Position numbers and translations under genes: made by a program. DNA of 6,668 nt from DASVCZ01 sp036381335 (GTDB lineage Bacteria; Patescibacteriota; Microgenomatia; UBA1400; PJMF01), in assembly GCA_036381335.1 (NCBI GenBank), contig DASVCZ010000067.1, positions 1 through 6,668 on the forward strand. Direction: 5' to 3'. The first letter of the stretch is position 1; every line of letters begins with the position of its first letter. The notes beneath the pieces are model-generated. The model was given only the letters and a program-made list of their open reading frames with translations. It did not search any database and had not been told where the DNA came from. Shown one piece after another: positions 1 to 5,525 of this stretch.

Positions 1-886
1 GGTCTGAGTATTCAACGACGGTGGGGTTATCGATGCCGGCCAAAGAACTAGCATACTCAATTGAGTAGTCGTAGTTACCGAGTTCATCAATCAAGCCATT
101 CTCTTTAGCCTGGAGGCCAGTGTAAATTCGGCCATCCGCTAACTCTCTGACTTTAGCTTCATCCATTTGGCGGCCGTCTACGATGGCTTGGACAAACAAG
201 GAGTACATTTCATTAATCATGTTAGTGATGATTTCATCTTCGGCGGCAGTAACTTCTCGAGTTACAGAGCCGATGTCTTTAAATTCACCGGTTTTAAACG
301 TTCGCATTTCGACACCGAGTTTATTAAACAAACCCGACACCTCGGGAAATTGAGCAATGACGCCGATGGAACCAGTAATAGTGGCGGGGTTGGCAATAAT
401 TTTATTGGCGCCAGCGGCAATGTAGTAGCCCCCAGAAGCAGCCGTGTCACCCATACTGGCCACCACCGGTTTCTTTTCTCTTAGTTCGAGAACCTTACGA
501 TAGATTTCATCAGACGGCACCACCGCTCCACCGGGACTGTTAATCCGAAGCATAACTACTTTGACCGAATCGTCTTCAGCTAAGTGGTCAAGTAAGGGCA
601 AAACTCGGCGAGAAGCTACTATTTCAGGTGAGAGCGCCAAAGGATCACTGCTGCCAGCACTTTCGACGATAGGACCAGACAAATTGACAATCGCTACTTT
701 ATCTAAACCGCCTTCTTCAATCACTTTTTGACTAATGTTGGGAGTGGTGGTAGAGCTAGAAAAAAGTCCAAACGCGAACACTAAAATAATACCAATTAAG
801 ACCAGGGAGCCAATACTATTGGCGATAAAAAGCCAAGCAGTGGTCAGCCATTTGCCGATTGAGAAGACGGTTTCTTTAAATATCAT
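1..886 (-). CDS. sppA: Signal peptide peptidase SppA (S49 family serine protease), 3' end outside window
   Basis: SppA cleaves leftover signal peptides and other membrane-embedded peptides, working from the outer face of the cytoplasmic membrane. The frame reads 295 residues from an ATG at 886 to the window edge without a stop. Residues about 18-43 form one strong hydrophobic segment (signal anchor). The protease domain follows: NSPGG at 116-120, the nucleophile motif AASGGYY with Ser151, then FKTGEFKDIG at 197-206, where Lys203 fits the general base of the Ser-Lys dyad known from Bacillus SppA. YSLFVQAIVDGR (228-239) and the IYTGLQAKENGLID stretch (254-267) are also typical. This is the short, single-domain type rather than the doubled E. 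coli form. Only a C-terminal piece should be missing. It lies 42 bases downstream of trmD on the same strand, so cotranscription is likely, although a -10-like hexamer also sits just before its ATG. No Shine-Dalgarno sequence is visible. Confidence 0.95.
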   Translation of the reverse strand, partial: MIFKETVFSIGKWLTTAWLFIANSIGSLVLIGIILVFAFGLFSSSTTTPNISQKVIEEGGLDKVAIVNLSGPIVESAGSSDPLALSPEIVASRRVLPLLDHLAEDDSVKVVMLRINSPGGAVVPSDEIYRKVLELREKKPVVASMGDTAASGGYYIAAGANKIIANPATITGSIGVIAQFPEVSGLFNKLGVEMRTFKTGEFKDIGSVTREVTAAEDEIITNMINEMYSLFVQAIVDGRQMDEAKVRELADGRIYTGLQAKENGLIDELGNYDYSIEYASSLAGIDNPTVVEYSD

Positions 887-895
887 AGGTTGATG

Positions 896-901
896 ATACT
901 A
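896..901 (-). promoter_or_regulatory. Possible -10 element for leaderless sppA transcription
   Basis: On the minus strand the hexamer TAGTAT ends 9 bases before the sppA ATG, with no Shine-Dalgarno in between. A TANNNT hexamer at this distance is the pattern known for leaderless bacterial genes, where transcription starts at or within a few bases of the start codon. No good -35 element was found at 16-18 bases, so this rests on one short motif plus its position. The alternative is that sppA is only read through from trmD. Confidence 0.35.
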
Positions 902-928
902 CAATTGCGCCATCAAAAAAGGGTTAGC

Positions 929-1585
929 CTACAAATCTTTTTTCTTTTGCTTTTCCCGCCACTCTTCAATCATTTTATGATCCCCAGTCAGTAAGACCTC
1001 AGGAATTGTCCACCCATTAAACTCCTCCGGGCGAGTGTAGACCGGATATCCTAAAACTCCAGGTTCTGAGTGTGATTCATTCAGATTACTTTCTTCATTA
1101 CCGAGAACTCCAGGAATCAATCGACTGACGGCGTCGACAATCACAGCCGCCGCTGGTTCCCCACCTGTTAAGACATAGTCGCCAATTCGAATTTCCTCAT
1201 CAATTAAATGATCGGCCACTCGTTCGTCAACACCTTCGTAATGGCCACAGATAATGGTCAGTTCCTGCAGCTGACTGTACTCTTGAGCTTTTTGTTGATT
1301 GAACAATTTGCCTTTAGCAGAGGTTAAAAGAATTTTTGAGTTACTTTGAGCTTTACTAACTCCTAATGACTGCAGCGCTGCATAAATCGGTTCCACCTTC
1401 ATCACCATCCCCGCCCCCCCACCATACGGTCGGTCATCAGTCACTTGATGTTTATCAGTCGCGTAATCACGAATGTTGATGACATTAAAGGTGACTAAAC
1501 CACTAGCTTGAGCCCTCTTTAAAATTGACGTCGCCAGTGGGGTTTCGAAGTATTCTGGAAAAAGAGTTAAGATGTTGATCTTCAT
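929..1585 (-). CDS. trmD: tRNA (guanine-N1)-methyltransferase TrmD (m1G37)
   Basis: TrmD methylates N1 of G37 next to the anticodon using S-adenosylmethionine, which prevents +1 frameshifting; it is a SPOUT-class dimer with a trefoil knot. The 218-residue product starts MKINILTLFPEYF and carries TDDRPYGGGAGMVMK (49-63), GHYEGVDERV (114-123), IRIGDYVLTGGE (132-143), SRLIPGVLG (154-162) and YPVYTRPEEF (180-189). These knot and substrate motifs leave little doubt. Arg155 matches E. coli Arg154. The position of the E. coli catalytic Asp169 appears to hold Glu170 (in NESHSE), a conservative change. The protein is shorter than E. coli TrmD (255 residues), mostly at the C-terminus, which ends in a lysine-rich tail. 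It is not next to rimM or rplS, its usual partners: ugd diverges upstream and sppA follows. The ATG at 1585 is preceded by TATAAT at 7 bases and no Shine-Dalgarno. Confidence 0.97.
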   Translation of the reverse strand: MKINILTLFPEYFETPLATSILKRAQASGLVTFNVINIRDYATDKHQVTDDRPYGGGAGMVMKVEPIYAALQSLGVSKAQSNSKILLTSAKGKLFNQQKAQEYSQLQELTIICGHYEGVDERVADHLIDEEIRIGDYVLTGGEPAAAVIVDAVSRLIPGVLGNEESNLNESHSEPGVLGYPVYTRPEEFNGWTIPEVLLTGDHKMIEEWREKQKKKDL

Positions 1586-1592
1586 GCAAGGT

Positions 1593-1598
1593 ATTATA
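1593..1598 (-). promoter_or_regulatory. -10 element of the trmD promoter, probably leaderless
   Basis: The minus strand reads a perfect TATAAT followed by ACCTTGC and then the trmD ATG. With 7 bases between hexamer and start codon, transcription should begin at or next to the A of ATG, leaving no room for a ribosome-binding site. No -35 match was found at 15-18 bases. It lies opposite and close to the ugd promoter, the two -10 hexamers being 17 bases apart and pointing away from each other. Confidence 0.6.
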
Positions 1599-1612
1599 TG
1601 CCATCAAAGGGA

Positions 1613-1621
1613 TGCTATACT
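1613..1621 (+). promoter_or_regulatory. Extended -10 promoter of ugd-rmd, probably leaderless
   Basis: TGC-TATACT forms an extended -10 element (TGn plus a hexamer with 5 of 6 consensus bases). Only AGCTTCT (7 bases) separates it from the ugd ATG at 1629, so transcription is expected to begin at the start codon. An extended -10 can work without a -35 element, and none is seen at 16-18 bases. It shares a 43-base intergenic space with the divergent trmD promoter. Confidence 0.6.
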
Positions 1622-1628
1622 AGCTTCT

Positions 1629-2918
1629 ATGAACATCACTATCATCGGCACCGGTTTCGTGGGAGTAGTCAGCGCCGCCGTCTACGCCTCCCTCGGCAAC
1701 ACCGTCATCGGCCTCGACATCGACCAACGCAAAATTGATTCCCTAAAGCAAGGCAAAGTCCCCTTCTACGAACCCGATCTGGAAAAACTCTTGCTCGATC
1801 AACAGGCTGGCGGCAACCTAACCTTCACTACCGACTATCAAACAGCCATTTCTGACGCCGATGTTATCATCATCGCCGTGGGCACACCTTCTAATGAAAA
1901 AGGTGAAGCTGATTTACGTTTTGTCTTCGCCGCTACCGAATCACTAGCGCCTCACTTGAAAGAAAACGCCATTGTGGTGGTTAAATCAACCGTCCCACCA
2001 GGGACCCTGACGCAGGTAGAGAGCATCATTAGTAAGCTGACTCAAACCAAGTTCCACTTAGCTTCTATGCCCGAGTTTCTCCGGGAAGGCAAAGCTGTCC
2101 ACGACACCCTTCATCCGGATCGGATTGTCATTGGCGCCACTGACTCTTTTACTTTTGAACAACTAGAGCAGATTCACCGCCCTCTTACTGACAACATCAT
2201 CAAGGTTAAACCTGAGTCCGCTCAGATGGGTAAGTACGCCGCCAACGCCTATCTGGCCACTCGCATCACTTTTATTAACCAGGTAGCTGACTTATGCGAA
2301 CGAAACGGGGCCGACATTGAAGAAGTCATTAAAGTCATCAGTCCTGATCAACGAATTGGCCCGCATTACTGGTATCCAGGCTTTGGCTATGGTGGTTCAT
2401 GTTTCCCCAAAGATGTGAACGAACTGGCTGCCTACTCCCGCTTACTTAATTTAGAAAGTAACTTCTTTAATCAGCTCAGTCGCTTAAACACCGAGCGCAT
2501 TCCCATGCTCATGGATGAGTACGCAGAAAAAATGGGTGGCTGGGAAGGTAAAACCGTGGCCATTTTGGGCCTATCGTTCAAGCCCCATACCAACGATATG
2601 CGCGAAGCGCCCAGTATCAAAGTTATTGAGTATCTTAAATCTAAAGACGTGACCATTAAGGGCTACGATCCCAAAGCTATTCCCGATGCCGATTACTTCA
2701 TTCCGCCTTTTGAAGCACTTAGCTATCACCAGACTATAGAAAAAGCTATCGAAAATGCTGACGTCATTATGGCTTTAATTGAATGGCCAGAAATTGTCAC
2801 CTTTGACTTTGCTCAAAATCGAGAAAATAAACAGCAATGGTTCATTGATGCCCGCAACCAATTTAACCCTCACCAGATGGAAGCTGCGGGATATATTTAT
2901 ATGGGAGTAGGTCGCTAA
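1629..2918 (+). CDS. ugd: UDP-glucose 6-dehydrogenase (UDP-glucose/GDP-mannose dehydrogenase family)
   Basis: It oxidises UDP-glucose to UDP-glucuronate with two NAD+, in the cytoplasm, supplying glucuronate for surface glycans. The 429-residue product shows the N-terminal Rossmann motif GTGFVG (7-12), VGTPSNEKGEADL (84-96), KSTVPPGT (119-126), PEFLREG (148-154), the central helix with Lys201 (MGKYAANAYLATR) and the active-site loop GFGYGGSCFPKD with catalytic Cys258. The C-terminal domain has GLSFKPHTNDMREAPS (314-329). The length is normal for the family. The frame stays open upstream to an ATG at 1572, but that start would put coding sequence across the trmD 5' end; the ATG at 1629 begins directly with the expected MNITIIGTGFVG and follows a -10 element. 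The first 200 bases use many C-ending codons compared with the rest. The stop overlaps the rmd start (TAATG). A GDP-mannose dehydrogenase is the main alternative, since family motifs do not settle the substrate. Confidence 0.92.
   Translation: MNITIIGTGFVGVVSAAVYASLGNTVIGLDIDQRKIDSLKQGKVPFYEPDLEKLLLDQQAGGNLTFTTDYQTAISDADVIIIAVGTPSNEKGEADLRFVFAATESLAPHLKENAIVVVKSTVPPGTLTQVESIISKLTQTKFHLASMPEFLREGKAVHDTLHPDRIVIGATDSFTFEQLEQIHRPLTDNIIKVKPESAQMGKYAANAYLATRITFINQVADLCERNGADIEEVIKVISPDQRIGPHYWYPGFGYGGSCFPKDVNELAAYSRLLNLESNFFNQLSRLNTERIPMLMDEYAEKMGGWEGKTVAILGLSFKPHTNDMREAPSIKVIEYLKSKDVTIKGYDPKAIPDADYFIPPFEALSYHQTIEKAIENADVIMALIEWPEIVTFDFAQNRENKQQWFIDARNQFNPHQMEAAGYIYMGVGR
2904..2907 (+). promoter_or_regulatory. 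Ribosome-binding site of rmd inside the ugd 3' end
   Basis: GGAG lies 10 bases before the rmd ATG at 2918, within the last codons of ugd. Together with the TAATG stop-start overlap it points to translational coupling. It contrasts with trmD, sppA and ugd, which show no such site. Confidence 0.5.
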
Positions 2919-3853
2919 TGACAGAAACTATATTAATTACTGGCGGCACTGGTTTTGCAGGGTCACATCTAGTGGAGTACTTGCTTGGTCAAGGTGAAAC
3001 CGAAGTTCACGTTACTAGTGCCAGGGCAAAGTCCTCATTTGTCCATTCGCTCTTACCAACCACTCGTATTCATCAGGTGGACTTAACCAATCAGGCGGCT
3101 ACTTTTGACCTGATCAAAAATCTTCAGCCTACCCATATTTACCACTTGGCAGCGTTATCCACGGTCGGAGGCAGCTTCAATACACCTGAAGAAATTATCA
3201 ATAACAACACCTCATTGCAGGTTAACATTTTAGAAGCGGTCAGATTGCATGCCTCGTCTGCTAGAGTCTTGGTGATTGGCAGCGCTCAGGAATACGATGT
3301 CATCGGTCATCCGGCCGAGACCATCGACGAAAACCATCCGTTAGGGCCCTCTAATCCGTATGGTGTCTCCAAGGTTAATCAAGACTTGCTGGGACTGTCG
3401 TACGTCTATGCTTACAATCTGGATATTATTCGTGCCCGGCCCTTTAATCACATCGGTGAGCGCCAAGCACCAGACTTCGCTGTCTCAGCTTTTGCTCACC
3501 AAATAAATGAAGCCAGACAAGGTACCCTGACTCAGATTAAGGTGGGTAACTTAGCCGCTGTCCGCGATTTTACCGATGTCAAAGACATTGCTCGAGCATA
3601 CGCAACGCTCATGGAAAAAGGCGTTACCGGCGAAGTCTATAATATTGGCAGCGGCCAAGGCCGGACGATGGAAGAGATTCTGCAGATGATGGTTAAGCTA
3701 GCCGGGGTAAAGGTGGAAGTAGTCGTCGATCAAGCCCGCTTTCGCCCTATCGATGTGCCCAAAATGGTGGCAGATGTCAGCAAAATCCAGACCCTGGGAT
3801 GGACTCCTCAAATTCCTTTAGAAAAAACCTTAGCCCGAATCTTAGACTCCTAA
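2918..3853 (+). CDS. rmd: GDP-4-dehydro-6-deoxy-D-mannose reductase (extended SDR family)
   Basis: It reduces GDP-4-dehydro-6-deoxy-D-mannose, the Gmd product, to GDP-D-rhamnose with NAD(P)H. The 311-residue protein has the SDR cofactor motif GGTGFAG (9-15), YHLAA (75-79), a GSAQEY segment (121-126) and the catalytic pair Tyr148/Lys152 in PYGVSK. RPFNHIGERQ (174-183), VGNLAAVRDFTDVKDIARAY (209-228) and YNIGSGQGRTMEEIL (241-255) are characteristic of RMD. The end, RPIDVPKMVADVSKIQTLGW, is the substrate-side motif of the same family. It lacks the look of GDP-fucose synthase (Fcl), so GDP-rhamnose is favoured over GDP-fucose as product. Translation is coupled to ugd by a one-base overlap. Its stop overlaps the convergent gene on the other strand by four bases, and no terminator hairpin is visible, so its transcript must run into that gene. 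Its pathway partner gmd lies downstream beyond that gene. Confidence 0.9.
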   Translation: MTETILITGGTGFAGSHLVEYLLGQGETEVHVTSARAKSSFVHSLLPTTRIHQVDLTNQAATFDLIKNLQPTHIYHLAALSTVGGSFNTPEEIINNNTSLQVNILEAVRLHASSARVLVIGSAQEYDVIGHPAETIDENHPLGPSNPYGVSKVNQDLLGLSYVYAYNLDIIRARPFNHIGERQAPDFAVSAFAHQINEARQGTLTQIKVGNLAAVRDFTDVKDIARAYATLMEKGVTGEVYNIGSGQGRTMEEILQMMVKLAGVKVEVVVDQARFRPIDVPKMVADVSKIQTLGWTPQIPLEKTLARILDS

Positions 3854-4416
3854 CGAGAAAAATACAAAATTGAGTAATAGGTTTTTGCTGCTGCGCTCAG
3901 AACAGTGATCAAAAGATACATTAAAAGCAGCTGTTCGGCTCGCCAATCATTATCCTTGGAGCCTGTTTCTCCTTGATTTTCATTCTCGATTGAAGTGATT
4001 GAACCTACCTGATCACGTACTTTTCCGTGTTCGAATTGATATCCGGCCAGAGCCTGGAGTAAAACTTTAGTTGTGTGCTGAACTCTTTGAAATTTGGGAT
4101 AACTGACAAACGTACTATCCTTTCGAGCATGGGTATTTAAATCACCTAAATTATTGCTGAGTTCTTTTTCCCACTCTGACAAAGGTTGATCATGGTTAAA
4201 CAATGAAGTGAAAGAGTGTGACTGAATTAAATCTATCACCAACACCCAGTAAATCTTGAGCAACTCAGTGTCGCTGGCGGTTCGAGCTACTTCAACATGA
4301 ATGTGTTGGGCAACTAACAACCGCAGCTCGTGAGTAAAAATACTGGCCCAAATTTCTTCGACTTTTTGCCAAGATCTATCTAAGATCTCTTCATGTTCAG
4401 GAAAGGCTGATTGCAT
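3850..4416 (-). CDS. Unrecognised protein with a C-terminal membrane segment
   Basis: I do not recognise this 188-residue protein. It starts MQSAFPEHEEIL at an ATG 15 bases after a consensus extended -10 element on its own strand, which argues for a real gene. Residues 1-130 look soluble and mainly helical, with alternating charged and hydrophobic residues and many histidines (8, 29, 38, 40, 67, 75, 96, 114, 130). Residues about 131-160 are polar and low in hydrophobics (GSITSIENENQGETGSKDND), like a linker. Residues 162-186 (starting QLLLMYLLITVLSAAAK) form the only hydrophobic span, leaving a two-residue tail. That suggests a tail-anchored membrane protein with a cytoplasmic body, which is inference. 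No catalytic motif is visible. It is convergent with rmd (four-base overlap of stops) and divergent from gmd, so it sits inside the sugar-nucleotide locus with its own promoter. A role in glycan assembly or its control is possible but unsupported. Confidence 0.7.
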   Translation of the reverse strand: MQSAFPEHEEILDRSWQKVEEIWASIFTHELRLLVAQHIHVEVARTASDTELLKIYWVLVIDLIQSHSFTSLFNHDQPLSEWEKELSNNLGDLNTHARKDSTFVSYPKFQRVQHTTKVLLQALAGYQFEHGKVRDQVGSITSIENENQGETGSKDNDWRAEQLLLMYLLITVLSAAAKTYYSILYFSR

Positions 4417-4431
4417 GCGTAATAATTGTGT

Positions 4432-4440
4432 ATTATAACA
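4432..4440 (-). promoter_or_regulatory. Extended -10 promoter of the unrecognised gene
   Basis: On the minus strand TGT-TATAAT is a perfect extended -10 element, 15 bases before the ATG at 4416. A start about 7 bases downstream would leave a leader of roughly 8 bases with no Shine-Dalgarno, so the mRNA would be nearly leaderless. No -35 match is seen at 17-18 bases, which an extended -10 does not need. Confidence 0.6.
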
Positions 4441-4473
4441 GATGGTCTGGCAACTAATTTTTATCTTCCGCAG

Positions 4474-4519
4474 ATATCAAAAAAATGCTAGGATTGTCTA
4501 GTACTGCCTGCTTTGATAT
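4474..4519 (+). repeat. Inverted repeat in the divergent gmd promoter region
   Basis: ATATCAAA (4474-4481) and TTTGATAT (4512-4519) are perfect 8-base inverted copies separated by 30 bases. The right arm overlaps the first bases of the predicted gmd -10 hexamer, and the predicted -35 lies between the arms. Within the spacer, CTAG occurs twice, at 4488 and 4498. This could be an operator for a dimeric regulator, but the arms are short and AT-rich, so chance is quite possible. Confidence 0.35.
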
Positions 4520-4522
4520 ATA
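4494..4522 (+). promoter_or_regulatory. Promoter of gmd and the following glycosyltransferase
   Basis: TTGTCT (4494-4499, 4 of 6 consensus bases) and TATATA (4517-4522) are separated by exactly 17 bases, and TGA before the hexamer adds an extended -10. Transcription should start near 4529, which is downstream of the GTG at 4527 and supports the ATG at 4548 as the gmd start. The leader would then be about 19 bases and contains AGAAAG (4535-4540), a weak Shine-Dalgarno 7 bases before the ATG. Confidence 0.6.
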
Positions 4523-4547
4523 GTTAGTGAAATTAGAAAGTCGTGTT

Positions 4548-5525
4548 ATGAAAAAAGCTTTTATTACCGGCATTACCGGCCAAGACGGTTCTTATTTAGC
4601 CGAATTGCTCATCGAAAAAGGGTATCGGGTGTATGGTCTAACTCGCCGCACCAGTACTCAAAATTTTGCTCGGATCGAGAAAATCATGCATCACCCGAAT
4701 TTAGAGTTGATTTCTGGTGACTTAATCGATCAACACTCAATTACTTTCGCTCTTAAAGATATTCAACCCGACGAAGTATATAACCTAGCTGCTCAGTCAT
4801 TTGTCAAAGCCAGCTGGGAGCAACCAGTTTTAACTGGTGAGTATACTGCCATTGGTGTGACTCGTGTCTTAGAAGCTATGCGCTTAGCTTGTCCTCAAGC
4901 AAAATTCTACCAGGCTAGCTCGAGTGAGATGTTTGGTAAAGTTCAAGAAGTGCCTCAAACAGAAACCACCCCCTTCTATCCTCGCTCACCCTACGGCGTA
5001 GCCAAAGTCTACGGGCACTGGATCACCGTTAACTACCGAGAGTCGTACAACATGTTTGCCGTTTCTGGCATTCTTTTTAATCATGAGTCACCCAGAAGGG
5101 GTCTCGAGTTTGTGACCCGTAAAATTGCCAACGGCGTGGCTCGAGTGGCTTTAGGGAAGCAATCACACGTTGAACTCGGTAACTTGGATGCGAAGCGTGA
5201 CTGGGGTTATGCCAAAGATTATGTCCAAGCCATGTGGTTAATGCTCCAGCAAGAACAACCTGATGACTACGTCATCGCCACCGGTGAAACTCACTCAGTC
5301 AAAGAATTTCTCCAACTAGCTTGCCAAGCCGCCGGTATTAAAGATTGGGAAAGTGCATATAAGCATAATCCCAAATTTGATCGGCCGGCCGAAGTTGACT
5401 TGTTGATTGGAGACCCTGCCAAAGCCAAACGTCAATTAGGCTGGGAGCCATCAATTAGTTTTGAGGAGCTCGTTAAATTAATGGTGGAAGCTGAGTTAGA
5501 AGGAGAAGCGCAGGCTCAGGCATGA
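4548..5525 (+). CDS. gmd: GDP-mannose 4,6-dehydratase
   Basis: It converts GDP-D-mannose to GDP-4-dehydro-6-deoxy-D-mannose, the branch point to GDP-rhamnose and GDP-fucose, using bound NADP+. The 325-residue product carries the cofactor motif GITGQDGSYL (8-17), RRTS (33-36), NLAAQSFV (79-86), and the active-site residues Ser125 and Glu127 (ASSSEMFG) with Tyr149/Lys153 (YGVAK), which align with E. coli Thr133, Glu135, Tyr157 and Lys161. GILFNHESPRRGLEFVTRKI (174-193) and GNLDAKRDWGYAKDYVQAMW (211-230) are Gmd signatures, as is RPAEVDLLIGDP (279-290). A GTG at 4527 would add seven residues but lies upstream of the predicted transcription start; the ATG gives MKKAFITGITGQ, the normal family start. 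The stop overlaps the next gene as ATGA. It is separated from rmd by an opposite-strand gene. No mannose-activating genes (manB/manC) are present in the window. Confidence 0.96.
   Translation: MKKAFITGITGQDGSYLAELLIEKGYRVYGLTRRTSTQNFARIEKIMHHPNLELISGDLIDQHSITFALKDIQPDEVYNLAAQSFVKASWEQPVLTGEYTAIGVTRVLEAMRLACPQAKFYQASSSEMFGKVQEVPQTETTPFYPRSPYGVAKVYGHWITVNYRESYNMFAVSGILFNHESPRRGLEFVTRKIANGVARVALGKQSHVELGNLDAKRDWGYAKDYVQAMWLMLQQEQPDDYVIATGETHSVKEFLQLACQAAGIKDWESAYKHNPKFDRPAEVDLLIGDPAKAKRQLGWEPSISFEELVKLMVEAELEGEAQAQA
5501..5505 (+). promoter_or_regulatory. Possible distant Shine-Dalgarno for the glycosyltransferase
   Basis: AGGAG ends 16 bases before the ATG at 5522, which is longer than the usual 5-9 bases. 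Entry at this gene may therefore depend on the ATGA overlap with gmd (reinitiation) more than on this site. Confidence 0.3.

Noticed and set aside
167..484. Plus-strand open frame of 105 codons
   Set aside because: It lies wholly antisense to the well-supported sppA protease domain, has no recognisable motif and no promoter or ribosome-binding site; a shadow frame.
887..928. Possible terminator or small RNA between trmD and sppA
   Set aside because: A T-rich stretch is present but no stable stem was found in the 42 bases; nothing beyond a possible -10 is supported.
1412..1421. Run of C bases in trmD as a possible frameshift or assembly error
   Set aside because: The frame is intact through it and encodes the conserved PYGGGAGM motif, so no error is needed.
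1572..1628. Upstream in-frame ATG that would extend ugd by 19 residues
   Set aside because: It would overlap the trmD start, lies upstream of the extended -10 element, and adds residues absent from the family, which begins right before the Rossmann motif.
4527..4547. GTG start extending gmd by seven residues
   Set aside because: It is only 4 bases after the predicted -10, so probably before the transcription start, and the family normally begins at the residues encoded from 4548.
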